DNA of 64,000 bases from Bacillus licheniformis DSM 13 = ATCC 14580 (GCF_000011645.1 NC_006270.3:1237501-1301500); one strand, 5' to 3'. Counted from the stretch's first letter, positions 34,041-43,048 are shown. The notes: generated from the sequence alone by a model not told the origin. A program made the numbers and translations.

Positions 34041-34742
34041 ATGAAGTTTTCAGAAGAATGCCGAAACAGCGCTGCAACTTGGTGGGAAGGGAGTTTTGTC
34101 CATCCGTTTATTCAAGGAATTGGAGACGGCACACTTCCGGTTGACCGATTTAAATACTATGTCATGCAGGATTCCTACTATTTGACCCACTTTGCCAAAG
34201 TCCAATCCTTTGGAGCGGCATATGCTCACGATCTATATACGACAAGCCGGATGGCCGAACACGCGAAAGGGACATATGAAGCCGAGATGTCGCTCCACAG
34301 GAAATTCACCGATCTATTGGGCATCACAAAGGAAGAGCTGGAGTCGTTTCAGCCGTCGCCGACAGCGTATGCGTACACATCGCATTTGTACCGTTCTGTC
34401 GTCAGCGGCAGTTTTGCGGAAATACTCGCTGCTTTGCTTCCTTGCTATTGGCTCTATTATGACGTCGGCGAAACGCTGAAAACGTGCAGGCCTGACAACG
34501 CGATTTATCAGGAATGGATCGCGACATACGGAGGAGACTGGTTTAAAAAATCTGTAACGGAACAGATCAACCGCTTCGATGAGCTGGCTGAAAACGCCGA
34601 TGAGAAAACGCGCGCGAAGATGAAGGAGAATTTCGTCATCTCCAGCTTCTACGAATACCGGTTCTGGGATATGGCCTATCAAAAAGAAAGCTGGTCAAAA
34701 AGCGGGGTGGATCAGCTTGCATCTGCACGCGATCACCGATGA
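34041..34742 (+). CDS. tenA: Aminopyrimidine aminohydrolase/thiaminase II TenA
   Basis: 233 residues from ATG 34041 after AAGGAGGAG; the upstream frame runs through the riboswitch terminator. It contains FKYYVMQDSYYL and the catalytic Cys region (LLPCYWLYYDVG), with Glu/Tyr near SSFYEYRFWDMAY. TenA hydrolyses aminomethyl-pyrimidine from degraded thiamin so that the HMP moiety is salvaged. First gene of the thi operon; its end overlaps tenI by 26 bases. Confidence 0.94.
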   Translation: MKFSEECRNSAATWWEGSFVHPFIQGIGDGTLPVDRFKYYVMQDSYYLTHFAKVQSFGAAYAHDLYTTSRMAEHAKGTYEAEMSLHRKFTDLLGITKEELESFQPSPTAYAYTSHLYRSVVSGSFAEILAALLPCYWLYYDVGETLKTCRPDNAIYQEWIATYGGDWFKKSVTEQINRFDELAENADEKTRAKMKENFVISSFYEYRFWDMAYQKESWSKSGVDQLASARDHR

Positions 34743-35328
34743 CAAGCACTCCGTGGAAGAGCTTTCAGCAAAAATCATCTCGATTCACGATGCCGTTGAC
34801 TTTATCCACATCAGGGAAAGGTCAAAAAAAGTAAGCGAAATATCAAGTTTGATCGATCGCCTGGCCGAAGAAGGCGTTGATAAGCGAAAGCTCATCATCA
34901 ACGACAGGGTGGATATTGCTTTGTTTCATCATATTCACCGGGTTCAGCTGCCTTCACACGGCTTTTCCGTCAAAAGTGTAAGAAGCCGTTTTCCGCATTT
35001 GAAAATCGGAAAGTCCGTACATTCACCTGAAGAAGCGGTGCAGGCTGAAACTGAAGGTGCAGATTACGTGCTGTTCGGCCACATTTTTGAAACGGACTGT
35101 AAAAAGGGCCGGAAAGGAAGAGGAGCTCTGAGCTTGGCAGAAGTGAAGGCGGCTGTCCGCATTCCGGTCATTGCGATCGGAGGGATTACCGAACAACGTC
35201 TGGCGGAAGTCAAAATGGCAGACGGCATCGCCGTGATGTCGGGGATCTTTTCCCATGACAGACCGAATGAGGCGGCCGCGCGGCTTGCCAGTCTCGCGAA
35301 GGGAGATTCATATGAGAAAGCGCTATGA
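34717..35328 (+). CDS. tenI: Thiazole tautomerase TenI
   Basis: 203 residues, TTG start after GGGGTGG within the end of tenA. ThiE-like TIM barrel with IHIRERSKK, LIINDRVDIA, QLPSHGFSV, GADYVLFGHIFETDCKKG and IPVIAIGGI. TenI aromatises the thiazole product of ThiG. It lacks thiamine phosphate synthase activity in B. subtilis. Confidence 0.92.
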   Translation: MHLHAITDDKHSVEELSAKIISIHDAVDFIHIRERSKKVSEISSLIDRLAEEGVDKRKLIINDRVDIALFHHIHRVQLPSHGFSVKSVRSRFPHLKIGKSVHSPEEAVQAETEGADYVLFGHIFETDCKKGRKGRGALSLAEVKAAVRIPVIAIGGITEQRLAEVKMADGIAVMSGIFSHDRPNEAAARLASLAKGDSYEKAL

Positions 35329-36421
35329 TACGATCGTGATCGGCGGAGGCATCATCGGGACTTCCATCGCTTATCATCTTGCGAAAGCGGGGAAAAAAAC
35401 GGCCGTGTTTGAAAGCGGGGAAGTCGGCAAAAAAGCGACGAGCGCGGCTGCGGGCATGCTCGGCGCCCATGCGGAATGCGATAAACCCGGTACCTTTTTC
35501 GAATTTGCCAGAGCCAGTCAAAAAGCCTATAAGCGCCTGACGGGGGAATTGAAAGACATAAGCGGCATTGATATCAGAAGGCATGACGGAGGGATATTAA
35601 AGCTGGCATTTTCAGAAAGCGACCGCGAACACCTGATGCAAATGGGTGCACTGGATTCTGTGGAATGGCTTGAAGCTGATGAAGTATATAAATTAGAACC
35701 GAATGCCGGAAAAGGAATTCTCGGCGCCAATTTTATCAGGGACGACGTCCATGTCGAACCGGCTGCAGTGTGCAGGGCATTTGCCAGGGGAGCCCGGATG
35801 CTCGGTGCAGATGTCTTCGAGTATACGCCCGTTTTATCGATAGAATCCGAAGCGGGGGCCGTCCGCGTCACGTCCGCTTCCGGCACAGCGGAGGCGGAGC
35901 ACGCTGTCATTGCAAGCGGCGTGTGGAGCGGAGCTTTGTTTAAACAAATCGGCTTAGACAAAAGGTTTTACCCCGTCAAAGGGGAGTGCCTGTCCGTATG
36001 GAATGACGGCATCTCTTTGACGAGAACGCTTTACCATGATCATTGCTACATCGTTCCGCGCCATAGCGGAAGGCTTGTCGTCGGCGCGACGATGAAGCCC
36101 GGGGACTGGAATGAGCAGCCGGAACTTGGCGGAATCGAGGAGTTGATCCGAAAAGCCAAGTCGATGCTCCCTGGGATTGAATCCATGAAAATCGACCAAT
36201 GCTGGGCCGGGTTGCGTCCCGAAACAGGGGATGGCAATCCGTATATCGGAAGACATCCTGAAAATGACCGGATTTTGTTTGCTGCCGGACATTTCAGAAA
36301 CGGCATCCTCCTGGCACCTGCAACCGGTGAGATGATGGCAGACATGATCCTCGGCAATCCGGTCAAAACAGAGTGGATCGAGGCGTTTAAAGCGGAGCGA
36401 AAGGAGGCTGTGCACAGGTGA
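35312..36421 (+). CDS. thiO: Glycine oxidase ThiO
   Basis: 369 residues from ATG 35312 after AAGGGAG, overlapping tenI by 17 bases. An N-terminal Rossmann motif binds FAD (VIGGGIIGTSIAYHLAKAG), and the C-terminal region has WAGLRPETGDGNPYIGR. It oxidises glycine to iminoacetate (dehydroglycine), a thiazole precursor. Also called goxB. Confidence 0.94.
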   Translation: MRKRYDTIVIGGGIIGTSIAYHLAKAGKKTAVFESGEVGKKATSAAAGMLGAHAECDKPGTFFEFARASQKAYKRLTGELKDISGIDIRRHDGGILKLAFSESDREHLMQMGALDSVEWLEADEVYKLEPNAGKGILGANFIRDDVHVEPAAVCRAFARGARMLGADVFEYTPVLSIESEAGAVRVTSASGTAEAEHAVIASGVWSGALFKQIGLDKRFYPVKGECLSVWNDGISLTRTLYHDHCYIVPRHSGRLVVGATMKPGDWNEQPELGGIEELIRKAKSMLPGIESMKIDQCWAGLRPETGDGNPYIGRHPENDRILFAAGHFRNGILLAPATGEMMADMILGNPVKTEWIEAFKAERKEAVHR

Positions 36422-36621
36422 ACATTCAGCTCAACGGCCGGAAAATAGAGTGGAGAGACGACGGCGGCACGATTTATGATTTGCTCGCATCCTACAATTT
36501 GGAAAATCGTGTTGTCGTTGTTGAAAAAAACAGGCGGATTATCGGAAAAGACCAATATCAAACGGTCAAATTGGAAGAACACGATGTCATCGAAATCGTT
36601 CATTTTGTCGGAGGGGGATAA
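36418..36621 (+). CDS. thiS: Sulfur carrier protein ThiS
   Basis: 67 codons, GTG start overlapping the thiO stop (GTGA). Ubiquitin-like fold with the essential C-terminal Gly-Gly, which is adenylated by ThiF and turned into thiocarboxylate to supply sulfur for the thiazole ring. Confidence 0.94.
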   Translation: MNIQLNGRKIEWRDDGGTIYDLLASYNLENRVVVVEKNRRIIGKDQYQTVKLEEHDVIEIVHFVGGG

Positions 36622-36627
36622 ACCGTT

Positions 36628-37395
36628 ATGTTAAAAATCGCAGATCGTCAATTTTCATCAAGATTATTGCTCGGTACAGGGAAGTATCCGTCATTTGAGA
36701 TTCAAAAAGAGGCCGTCAGCGCATCTGAATCGGAGATCCTGACGTTTGCCGTCAGACGGATGAATATTTTTGAAGAATCTCAGCCTAATTTTTTGGAGCA
36801 GCTCGATTTAAGCCGTTATACGCTTTTGCCGAATACGGCAGGAGCAAAAACGGCTGAGGAAGCCGTCCGGATCGCCAAGCTTGCCAAAGCAAGCGGTCTT
36901 TGCGACATGATCAAAGTCGAAGTGATCGGCTGTGACCGTTCGCTTCTGCCGGACCCGGTAGAAACGCTGAAGGCGTCAGAAACCTTGCTTGAAGAAGGCT
37001 TCATTGTACTGCCGTATACATCGGATGATGTCGTCCTCGCGAGAAAACTTGAAGAGCTCGGCGTGCACGCCATTATGCCCGGGGCCTCTCCGATCGGTTC
37101 GGGACAAGGAATCATCAATCCGCTCAACCTGTCGTTCATCATTGAACAGGCTAAGGTTCCCGTTATCGTGGATGCCGGAATCGGTTCTCCGAAAGATGCG
37201 GCATACGCAATGGAACTCGGTGCTGACGGGGTGCTTTTGAACACGGCAGTGAGCGGGGCGAAAGATCCGGTCCAAATGGCGAAGGCTATGAAGTTTGCCG
37301 TTGAAGCGGGCAGGCTCGGATATCTTGCCGGACGAATTCCGGAAAAGAACTACGGCATCGCCAGCAGCCCTGAAGAAGGGAAGTTGACGATTTGA
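36628..37395 (+). CDS. thiG: Thiazole synthase ThiG
   Basis: 255 residues. TIM-barrel enzyme joining DXP, dehydroglycine and ThiS-thiocarboxylate. Visible motifs: RLLLGTGKYPSFE, the DMIKVEVIG segment with the Schiff-base Lys, MPGASPIGSGQGI, VIVDAGIGSPKDAAYAMELG and VLLNTAVSGAKDP. Confidence 0.95.
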   Translation: MLKIADRQFSSRLLLGTGKYPSFEIQKEAVSASESEILTFAVRRMNIFEESQPNFLEQLDLSRYTLLPNTAGAKTAEEAVRIAKLAKASGLCDMIKVEVIGCDRSLLPDPVETLKASETLLEEGFIVLPYTSDDVVLARKLEELGVHAIMPGASPIGSGQGIINPLNLSFIIEQAKVPVIVDAGIGSPKDAAYAMELGADGVLLNTAVSGAKDPVQMAKAMKFAVEAGRLGYLAGRIPEKNYGIASSPEEGKLTI

Positions 37396-38402
37396 CCGGC
37401 AGGTATTCAAGACAGGAGCTCTTTCACCCGATCGGACCGGACGGCCAGGAAAAATTAAGCCGCGCCCGCGTCCTCGTGATCGGTGCTGGGGCTTTGGGCG
37501 CGGCCAGCGCAGAAATGCTGGTGAGGGCCGGGGTCGGTTCGCTGACGATAGCCGACAGAGATTATGTGGAATGGAGCAATCTCCAGCGCCAGCAGCTCTA
37601 TACGGAACAGGATGTGATTGATCATATGCCAAAGGCCGCCGCCGCTGAAAAAAGGCTGCGCCTGATCAACAGCTCTGTTCAAGTAACCGGAATCGTAGCG
37701 GATGTTACTGCGGAAAAAGCGCTCGAGCTTGCGGAGGAAGCGTCCCTGATCGTCGATGCGACGGATAATTTTGAAACACGGCTGATCATGAACGACGCGG
37801 CGGTCAAATTAGGCATCCCTTTCCTGTACGGCGCGTGTGTCGCAAGCTATGGCATCACATATAGCGTAATTCCGGGAAAAACGCCGTGTCTTCATTGTCT
37901 TTTGGGGCATTTGCCTGCGAATACCATGACGTGCGACACAGCAGGGGTGATCGGTCCGGTCGTCCAGCAGGTTGCCGCATACCAGGTAACAGATGCCCTG
38001 AAGCTGCTGACCGGGCATGAACCGTCAGGGATGCTCCGCTCATTTGATATTTGGACAAATGAGCGGTCTGAAGTCCGGGCTGACACGCTTAAACATGAGA
38101 CATGTCCGACGTGCGGAAAAGGCGAGTTTCCGTTTCTTTCAGCTGAAAACGAAACAAAAGCAGCCGTTCTTTGCGGCAGACAAACGGTTCAGATCAGGCC
38201 GGCCGCGGAACAGCCGCTGGAACTGGAATCGCTTGCTGCCAAATTAAAAAAAGCCGGTTTAAATGTGACGGGAAATCCTTATTTAGTTTCCTGCCGTGCG
38301 GAGGATTTTAAGTTCGTGATTTTTCGGGATGGACGTGCTTTAATTCACGGAACGAATGACATCAATCGCGCGAAAACGATATATCACAGGTGGATTGGCT
38401 AA
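37392..38402 (+). CDS. thiF: ThiS adenylyltransferase ThiF
   Basis: 336 residues, TTG start overlapping the thiG stop. E1-like enzyme with VLVIGAGALGAASAEMLVRAG (nucleotide binding), the DRDYVEWSNLQRQQLYTE segment, DATDNFETR and a zinc site CLHCLL with a later CPTCG. It adenylates the C-terminus of ThiS. It has a C-terminal extension of about 90 residues beyond the minimal E1 fold, as in the B. subtilis protein. Confidence 0.93.
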   Translation: MTGRYSRQELFHPIGPDGQEKLSRARVLVIGAGALGAASAEMLVRAGVGSLTIADRDYVEWSNLQRQQLYTEQDVIDHMPKAAAAEKRLRLINSSVQVTGIVADVTAEKALELAEEASLIVDATDNFETRLIMNDAAVKLGIPFLYGACVASYGITYSVIPGKTPCLHCLLGHLPANTMTCDTAGVIGPVVQQVAAYQVTDALKLLTGHEPSGMLRSFDIWTNERSEVRADTLKHETCPTCGKGEFPFLSAENETKAAVLCGRQTVQIRPAAEQPLELESLAAKLKKAGLNVTGNPYLVSCRAEDFKFVIFRDGRALIHGTNDINRAKTIYHRWIG

Positions 38403-38426
38403 AAGGCCGAAGGGAGTGCAAACATC

Positions 38427-39245
38427 ATGAGCATATATAAAGCATTAACAATCGCCGGATCGGATTCAGGAGGCGGAGCCGGCATTCAAGCCGACATTAA
38501 AACATTTCAGGAGCTTGGCGTCTTCGGCATGACAGTTTTGACAGCAGTCACTGCGCAAAATACAACAGGGGTTCACGGCGTCTACCCGCTTTCTCCGGAA
38601 GCGCTCGGCGCACAGATTGATGCAGTGGCAGAAGATTTAAAACCTGACGCCGTGAAAACAGGGATGCTGTGGAGCGCGGAGATGATTGAGGTCACTGCTG
38701 AAAAAATTGCAGCATATGAGCTTAAACGTGTGATCGTCGATCCTGTCATGATCGCCAAAGGCGGCGCTTCACTATTGAATGAGGAAGCTGTTGAAACATT
38801 GAAACGGCGCCTTCTTCCGCTTGCTTATGCGGTAACGCCAAACATTCCCGAAGCCGAAGTGCTGACAGGGAGAAGCATTCAAACAATGGAAGACCGCAAA
38901 AAAGCAGCTCGTGACTTGCATGAAATGGGCGTCCGCAACATTATCATCAAGGGAGGTCATCAGCCTGAGGATGGCAAAGTAACCGATCTCCTCTTCGACG
39001 GAGAGACGTTCACAGAAAAAACCAATTCCTATATTAAGACGAAAAATACCCATGGAACAGGCTGTACATTTGCCGCGGCTCTTACGGCGCAATCAGCGAA
39101 AGGAAACGGGATTCAAGGAGCTTTCCGCATCGCTGAGGCTTTCGTCCACGAAGCGGTTGTACACAGCCTTGATTTTGGAGCCGGCCACGGACCGACCAAC
39201 CATTTTGCATATCAAAAGTTATCCAACGCAGGGTTGGAACTGTAG
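38427..39245 (+). CDS. thiD: Hydroxymethylpyrimidine/phosphomethylpyrimidine kinase ThiD
   Basis: 272 residues of the ribokinase fold: TIAGSDSGGGAGIQADIKTFQELG at the start, VDPVMIAKGG, TPNIPEAEVL and the anion-hole motif NTHGTGCTFAAALTA. It phosphorylates HMP twice for coupling with thiazole. Last gene of the thi operon; B. subtilis yjbV. Confidence 0.94.
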   Translation: MSIYKALTIAGSDSGGGAGIQADIKTFQELGVFGMTVLTAVTAQNTTGVHGVYPLSPEALGAQIDAVAEDLKPDAVKTGMLWSAEMIEVTAEKIAAYELKRVIVDPVMIAKGGASLLNEEAVETLKRRLLPLAYAVTPNIPEAEVLTGRSIQTMEDRKKAARDLHEMGVRNIIIKGGHQPEDGKVTDLLFDGETFTEKTNSYIKTKNTHGTGCTFAAALTAQSAKGNGIQGAFRIAEAFVHEAVVHSLDFGAGHGPTNHFAYQKLSNAGLEL

Positions 39246-39270
39246 TCCCGCAATAAGAAAGAATCAATAT

Positions 39271-39307
39271 CGCGGCAGAGCATCAAAAACGGCCTCTGCC
39301 GCTTTTT
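39271..39307 (+). terminator. Terminator of the thi operon
   Basis: GCGGCAGAG and CTCTGCCGC arms with TTTTT, 26 bases after thiD. Confidence 0.87.
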
Positions 39308-39318
39308 ATATTCTGAAA

Positions 39319-39348
39319 TTGTCAGCCTGCTATTAATTGTGATACTAT
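39319..39348 (+). promoter_or_regulatory. Promoter of fabI
   Basis: TTGTCA (39319-39324), 18 bases, TACTAT (39343-39348) with an upstream TGA forming an extended -10. The FapR operator follows at once. Confidence 0.6.
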
Positions 39349-39350
39349 AT

Positions 39351-39369
39351 ATTATGATCAGGTACTAAT
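39351..39369 (+). promoter_or_regulatory. FapR operator of fabI
   Basis: Read on the minus strand it is ATTAGTACCTGATCATAAT, differing from the 17-base FapR core TTAGTACCTGATACTAA at two positions. It covers the expected start site, so malonyl-CoA-responsive FapR should repress fabI. Confidence 0.75.
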
Positions 39370-39401
39370 AAAATGTTAATCATTAGGAGGATTTCATACA
39401 T

Positions 39402-40178
39402 ATGAATTTATCACTAGAAGGCCGGAATATCGTCGTCATGGGTGTAGCAAATAAACGAAGCATCGCATGGGGAATCGCCCGCTCGCTTCACAATGCAGGC
39501 GCAAGGCTGATTTTTACGTATGCGGGCGAGCGGCTTGAAAAATCGGTCAAGGAGCTGGCTGATTCTTTGGAGCGAAACGATTCAATCGTACTTCCTTGTG
39601 ATGTCACTAATGACCAGGAAATTGAAGCATGCTTCGCCGACATCAAAAAAGAAGTCGGGGTCATCCACGGCATTGCACACTGCATCGCTTTCGCCAACAA
39701 AGAAGACTTGGCTGGCGAATACTTAAATACTACCCGCGACGGTTTTCTGCTCGCACACAATATCAGCTCCTACTCTCTGACAGCGGTCGCTAAAGCGGCG
39801 CGCGGCATCATGACTGAAGGCGGAAGCATCGTCACGCTGACATACCTTGGCGGCGAGCGCGTTGTATCCAACTACAATGTCATGGGTGTTGCGAAAGCAT
39901 CGCTTGATGCCAGCGTCAAATACTTGGCGAGCGATCTCGGAAAAGACGGAATCCGCGTCAACAGCATTTCCGCAGGGCCGATCCGGACATTGTCCGCAAA
40001 AGGAATCAGCGACTTCAACTCGATTTTAAAAGAAATCGAAGAGCGCGCGCCGCTTCGCCGCACAACGACTCCGGAAGAAGTCGGCGACACGGCTGCTTTC
40101 CTGTTCAGCGACCTTTCCCGCGGCATGACCGGCGAAAACCTGCATGTTGATTCAGGCTACCATATCATCGCGCGATAA
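39402..40178 (+). CDS. fabI: Enoyl-[acyl-carrier-protein] reductase (NADH) FabI
   Basis: 258 residues, short-chain dehydrogenase superfamily. It has the FabI N-terminal pattern VVMGVANKRSIAWGIARSL and the catalytic Tyr-x6-Lys (YNVMGVAK), with GPIRTLSAKGI near the substrate loop. It catalyses the last reduction of each fatty acid elongation cycle and is the triclosan target. TTAGGAGG ribosome site. Confidence 0.96.
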   Translation: MNLSLEGRNIVVMGVANKRSIAWGIARSLHNAGARLIFTYAGERLEKSVKELADSLERNDSIVLPCDVTNDQEIEACFADIKKEVGVIHGIAHCIAFANKEDLAGEYLNTTRDGFLLAHNISSYSLTAVAKAARGIMTEGGSIVTLTYLGGERVVSNYNVMGVAKASLDASVKYLASDLGKDGIRVNSISAGPIRTLSAKGISDFNSILKEIEERAPLRRTTTPEEVGDTAAFLFSDLSRGMTGENLHVDSGYHIIAR

Positions 40179-40187
40179 AATAGCGCT

Positions 40188-40220
40188 AAAAAAGCAATCC
40201 GCTAAAGGATTGCTTTTTCT
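40188..40220 (+). terminator. Terminator of fabI
   Basis: AAAAAGCAATCC-GCTAAA-GGATTGCTTTTT stem 10 bases after the stop, T-rich on both strands. Confidence 0.85.
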
Positions 40221-40281
40221 TTTCTTCTGATTTCTCCTTTTTTGCATATAGATATACCATGAACAGATCGGAGGGATCAAG

Positions 40282-40761
40282 ATGTCTAGCAGAAAACACG
40301 ATGCGGAGCAAAAGCCGCTCATGTATATTGTGCAGCCGGACTATGATAAGGCAGAGGCGAACATGCAGGATATTCTGATTAAAAGAAAGAAGAAAGCAAA
40401 GCCCGAAGCTTCCGAACAAAAAGCGCGGCGGAAGGAACAGCAGGATGAAGCCGTCCGGCCCGACGAAAAAGACGGAGCTGAAGCGGTGTTTAACGATGAG
40501 GCGAATCGATCCGAAAAAGGAGTCAAACCGATTAAAAAGCCGCTCAGCAAGATGACGATTGCCGAGAAAATCGACTTTTTGGCAAGCCTTCCCGGCAATA
40601 TGCCGAAAACCCTTTGTCTCATTGAAGCAGACGGGAAGACATACAGGGGAACGATCGTCGGAAAGAAGGGCGATTCCGTCTTTGTCAGAACGTCGAGCAA
40701 AGGGGCTCCGGCGGAACTGCCGATCGAGAGCATTACCTCCTTGCACCCGCTCGGCTTTTAA
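40282..40761 (+). CDS. cotO: Spore coat protein CotO
   Basis: 159 residues, CGGAGGGA ribosome site. The charged, lysine/glutamate-rich middle (about 30-85) separates an N-terminal YIVQPDYDKAEANMQDIL from a conserved C-terminal module (KPLSKMTIAEKIDFLASLPGNMPK...YRGTIVGKKGDSVFVRTS). That module is typical of CotO/YjbX, which controls outer coat assembly with CotH. Shorter than B. subtilis CotO, mainly in the low-complexity part. Convergent with cotZ. Confidence 0.87.
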   Translation: MSSRKHDAEQKPLMYIVQPDYDKAEANMQDILIKRKKKAKPEASEQKARRKEQQDEAVRPDEKDGAEAVFNDEANRSEKGVKPIKKPLSKMTIAEKIDFLASLPGNMPKTLCLIEADGKTYRGTIVGKKGDSVFVRTSSKGAPAELPIESITSLHPLGF

Positions 40762-40772
40762 ATACACAAGAT

Positions 40773-40802
40773 AAAAAAAGTCCCGATTCAGGGACTTTTT
40801 AA
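40773..40802. terminator. Bidirectional terminator between cotO and cotZ
   Basis: AAAAAGTCCC-GATTCA-GGGACTTTTT is symmetric and lies between the two convergent stop codons. Confidence 0.87.
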
Positions 40803-41248
40803 TTTGAACGATTGATCAGTTTTGGATTTAAGCATTCGATCGCACAGAAGCATTCCAGATCGACTTCAATGCAGAAACTTGTTTTTTCCAAGCGGAACAC
40901 ATCGCAAATTTTGTCTTTATCTTCTGTGAAATCGAGAACGCGGCGATTATCATCAAAGGCAATCAACAGTCTCAATGTAGCGCAGCAGTCATCAATGTTT
41001 TCAACTCTGAAAAACACGGTGCTGAAGCAAGGACCTGCCTGAAGTTCTCCGACATTTCCAAACGCTACGAACGGCTTAGACTTAGAAGTGTATAAAATAA
41101 ACGGAATGGTGTCGCCTAAGTGTCTCGAAGGGGAAAGCAGGTTGCTGAAGCAGCTTGTCGGGCAGCCTTCTTCCTCAATGGCGTTTTGCAGATCGTGAAT
41201 GTTTTCAACGGCTTCGCACACGCAATTTTCGGCTGAACATTTCGTCAT
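40799..41248 (-). CDS. cotZ: Spore crust/coat protein CotZ
   Basis: 149 residues, cysteine-rich (CSAENCVCEAV..., CPTSCFSNLLSP, DDCCATLRLL, FCIEVDLECFCAIECL). CotZ and CotY form the cross-linked outermost crust lattice of the spore. Clear paralogue of the upstream cotY. TAGGAGGG ribosome site. Confidence 0.94.
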   Translation of the reverse strand: MTKCSAENCVCEAVENIHDLQNAIEEEGCPTSCFSNLLSPSRHLGDTIPFILYTSKSKPFVAFGNVGELQAGPCFSTVFFRVENIDDCCATLRLLIAFDDNRRVLDFTEDKDKICDVFRLEKTSFCIEVDLECFCAIECLNPKLINRSN

Positions 41249-41315
41249 GTTATGATCCCTCCTAGTTCAGGATTTAAAATTTCGTTTTTCGGCCTGGCCT
41301 TTCTATTGGTAAAAG

Positions 41316-41385
41316 GAGCTGCCGAAAGCCGGCAGCTTTCGTGAAAAGACTGGCATCAAGCCGATCATATCGGCCGGCTTGATGC
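41316..41385 (-). other. Two hairpins in the cotY-cotZ intergenic region
   Basis: Minus strand: a long stem GCATCAAGCCG/CGGCTTGATGC, then AGCTGCCGG/CCGGCAGCT-like stem followed by CCTTTT. They probably act as an attenuator after cotY, leaving some readthrough into cotZ; inferred. Confidence 0.5.
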
Positions 41386-41398
41386 AGCCTGACACCTT

Positions 41399-41887
41399 TT
41401 AACCGTGGTGGTGATTGTGTTTTTTGTCTGCTGCGCGATCAACTAGGTCAGGTGACAGACATTGAATCGCACAGAAACAAGTCAAGTCAACCTCGATGCA
41501 AAAGTCCGTCTTTTCAAGCCCGAAAAAGTCAGGGTCACAAGGATGGCAGACGCTTAATGTGTCGCCGTTTATGTCCACAGGCCTCAGGATTGAAAGCGTT
41601 GCACAGCAATCTTTGAGACTTTCTGCCCGGAAGAAAATCGATTCGAAGCACTGCATATCATCTGAAAATCCGCCGACATTTCCAAATGTTGAAAACAGTC
41701 CGCCTTTTTTGTCGTACAAAAGGAACGGAATCGTGTCTTTACCGGAAACCGTCGGACTCAGCAGGTTGCCAAAGCAGCTTGTCGAGCACGCTGTTGTTTC
41801 CTCAACGGCATCCTGTTCTTTTATAATCTGTTCTACTGCATCGCATACACAATTTTCATGCCGGCCATGGTGTTTTCCGCAGCTCAT
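41399..41887 (-). CDS. cotY: Spore crust/coat protein CotY
   Basis: 162 residues from the ATG of MSCGKHHGRHENC, preceded by AAAGGAGC. Cys-rich like CotZ: NCVCDAVEQII, CSTSCFGNLLSP, DCCATLSIL, DFCIEVDLTCFCAIQCLSP, ending in a His cluster KKHNHHHG. It self-assembles into hexameric sheets in B. subtilis crust. An upstream in-frame ATG extension has no ribosome site. Confidence 0.94.
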   Translation of the reverse strand: MSCGKHHGRHENCVCDAVEQIIKEQDAVEETTACSTSCFGNLLSPTVSGKDTIPFLLYDKKGGLFSTFGNVGGFSDDMQCFESIFFRAESLKDCCATLSILRPVDINGDTLSVCHPCDPDFFGLEKTDFCIEVDLTCFCAIQCLSPDLVDRAADKKHNHHHG

Positions 41888-41989
41888 GGATTTCAGCTCC
41901 TTTTTATAGGGATATTTGACTTTAGTCTTTAACAACATATGTACCCGTGCCCTTGTTGGTGTGGGTAATCGTCTATAAAAATGAAGAAA

Positions 41990-42017
41990 AGCAGAGCTGG
42001 TTGGCTCTGCTTTTTGA
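41990..42017 (-). terminator. Terminator of the cotVWX operon
   Basis: GCAGAGC-CAACCA-GCTCTGC with TTTTC on the minus strand, right after the cotX stop. Confidence 0.8.
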
Positions 42018-42018
42018 A

Positions 42019-42531
42019 TTATAGAAGGCCGACGATAAGGGCGGTGATGGTGATTACAACAGTTTGAACAAATGTGCTTACGATGATAGCTGTGTCTGTA
42101 TCTTCGGTTGTGACATGTACATTTCTGGAATTATCGATCACCAATTTTTGTCTGTTCGTTTGTTTATTGGCAGTTACCTGCAACAGATCAGTTGTGACAA
42201 GTTCGGCTAGATCAGGATCATCGATAATGGCGAGAATAATAGTAACAGCTAGTGTTTGTGCAGCTGTCATGACTGATGCCAACGTTTGTGTGTCTTCAGT
42301 TGAGACTTGAACATCACAAGAGTCTTTAATGATGATCGTTTCATCTGAGAGCTGTTTGTTAAGATGAAGTTGATCTAGGTCAGAATCGATAAAGCCATTT
42401 TGCCCTTTCCTACCACAGTTGCAAGTATAGTCGTCACATAATTTTTTCTTAGGATAACTAGGGTGATAATCGTTGCCTGGATGTTCGCATTCCGGGTCAA
42501 GCGCAATCCATGAATATGGTCTTGTTTCCAT
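42019..42531 (-). CDS. cotX: Spore crust protein CotX
   Basis: 170 residues starting at METRPYSWIAL, after AAGGAGG. A Cys-containing N-terminus is followed by two similar CotX/V-type repeats (QLSDETIIIKDSCDVQVSTEDTQ and QKLVIDNSRNVHVTTEDTD) with hydrophobic beta-rich ends (AIDDP; VVITITALIVGLL). CotX anchors the crust with CotV/CotW. Confidence 0.93.
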   Translation of the reverse strand: METRPYSWIALDPECEHPGNDYHPSYPKKKLCDDYTCNCGRKGQNGFIDSDLDQLHLNKQLSDETIIIKDSCDVQVSTEDTQTLASVMTAAQTLAVTIILAIIDDPDLAELVTTDLLQVTANKQTNRQKLVIDNSRNVHVTTEDTDTAIIVSTFVQTVVITITALIVGLL

Positions 42532-42601
42532 TTCTTTTCCTCCTTCCATTTACTATTATTAAATGTTGTAACTCCTTAACTTGTATAAGACAGATACCCT
42601 A

Positions 42602-43000
42602 CTACAAATCCCCATTTTTTTCTGCTGAAGTATCTGACTCGGTTGAATTTTCCGCTGTTGCTGTGTTTTCTTGCTCCCTCCGTTGTCGAAGTTTTTCTCT
42701 CAGTCTATTTGTTCTGTTTCTTCTTCTTCTTGGTCTCTCGCCATTTTCTGATGACGCATCAGCGTTCTTTTCTCTCTTTGTCCCTTTTTCATTCGGTGCG
42801 GCTGCTTTTTCTTTCTGTTTTTGAACCAAAGCATCGGTTTGTTTTTTTAGATCTTCCAGCATATTGAAAATATTTTCTTTTTCTTCTTCTGAGAGCGTCC
42901 GAACTTTATCGCTGGTTACTCCCCGATTTTTCAAGATATTTTTAACAACTGATTTCATTATCGGATCTACGTTCTCTTGAAGTTTTTCAAAATCTGCCAA
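42602..43000 (-). CDS. cotW: Spore crust protein CotW
   Basis: 132 residues. An N-terminal helical region (ADFEKLQENVDPIMKSVVKNILKNRG) is followed by a highly charged tail with RPRRRRNRTNRLREKLRQRR and an acidic/serine end. Matches CotW by position between cotV and cotX and by its N-terminus; it is longer than the B. subtilis protein. In B. subtilis CotW stabilises CotX. Confidence 0.87.
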   Translation of the reverse strand: MADFEKLQENVDPIMKSVVKNILKNRGVTSDKVRTLSEEEKENIFNMLEDLKKQTDALVQKQKEKAAAPNEKGTKREKNADASSENGERPRRRRNRTNRLREKLRQRREQENTATAENSTESDTSAEKNGDL

Positions 43001-43048
43001 TTGTTTCTCACCTCAATTTCTTTAAAAATATTAGAAAGAAAGGAAGGC

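Noticed and set aside
42074..42867. Several plus-strand frames opposite cotX and cotW
   Set aside because: Shadows of the repetitive cot genes, without ribosome sites.
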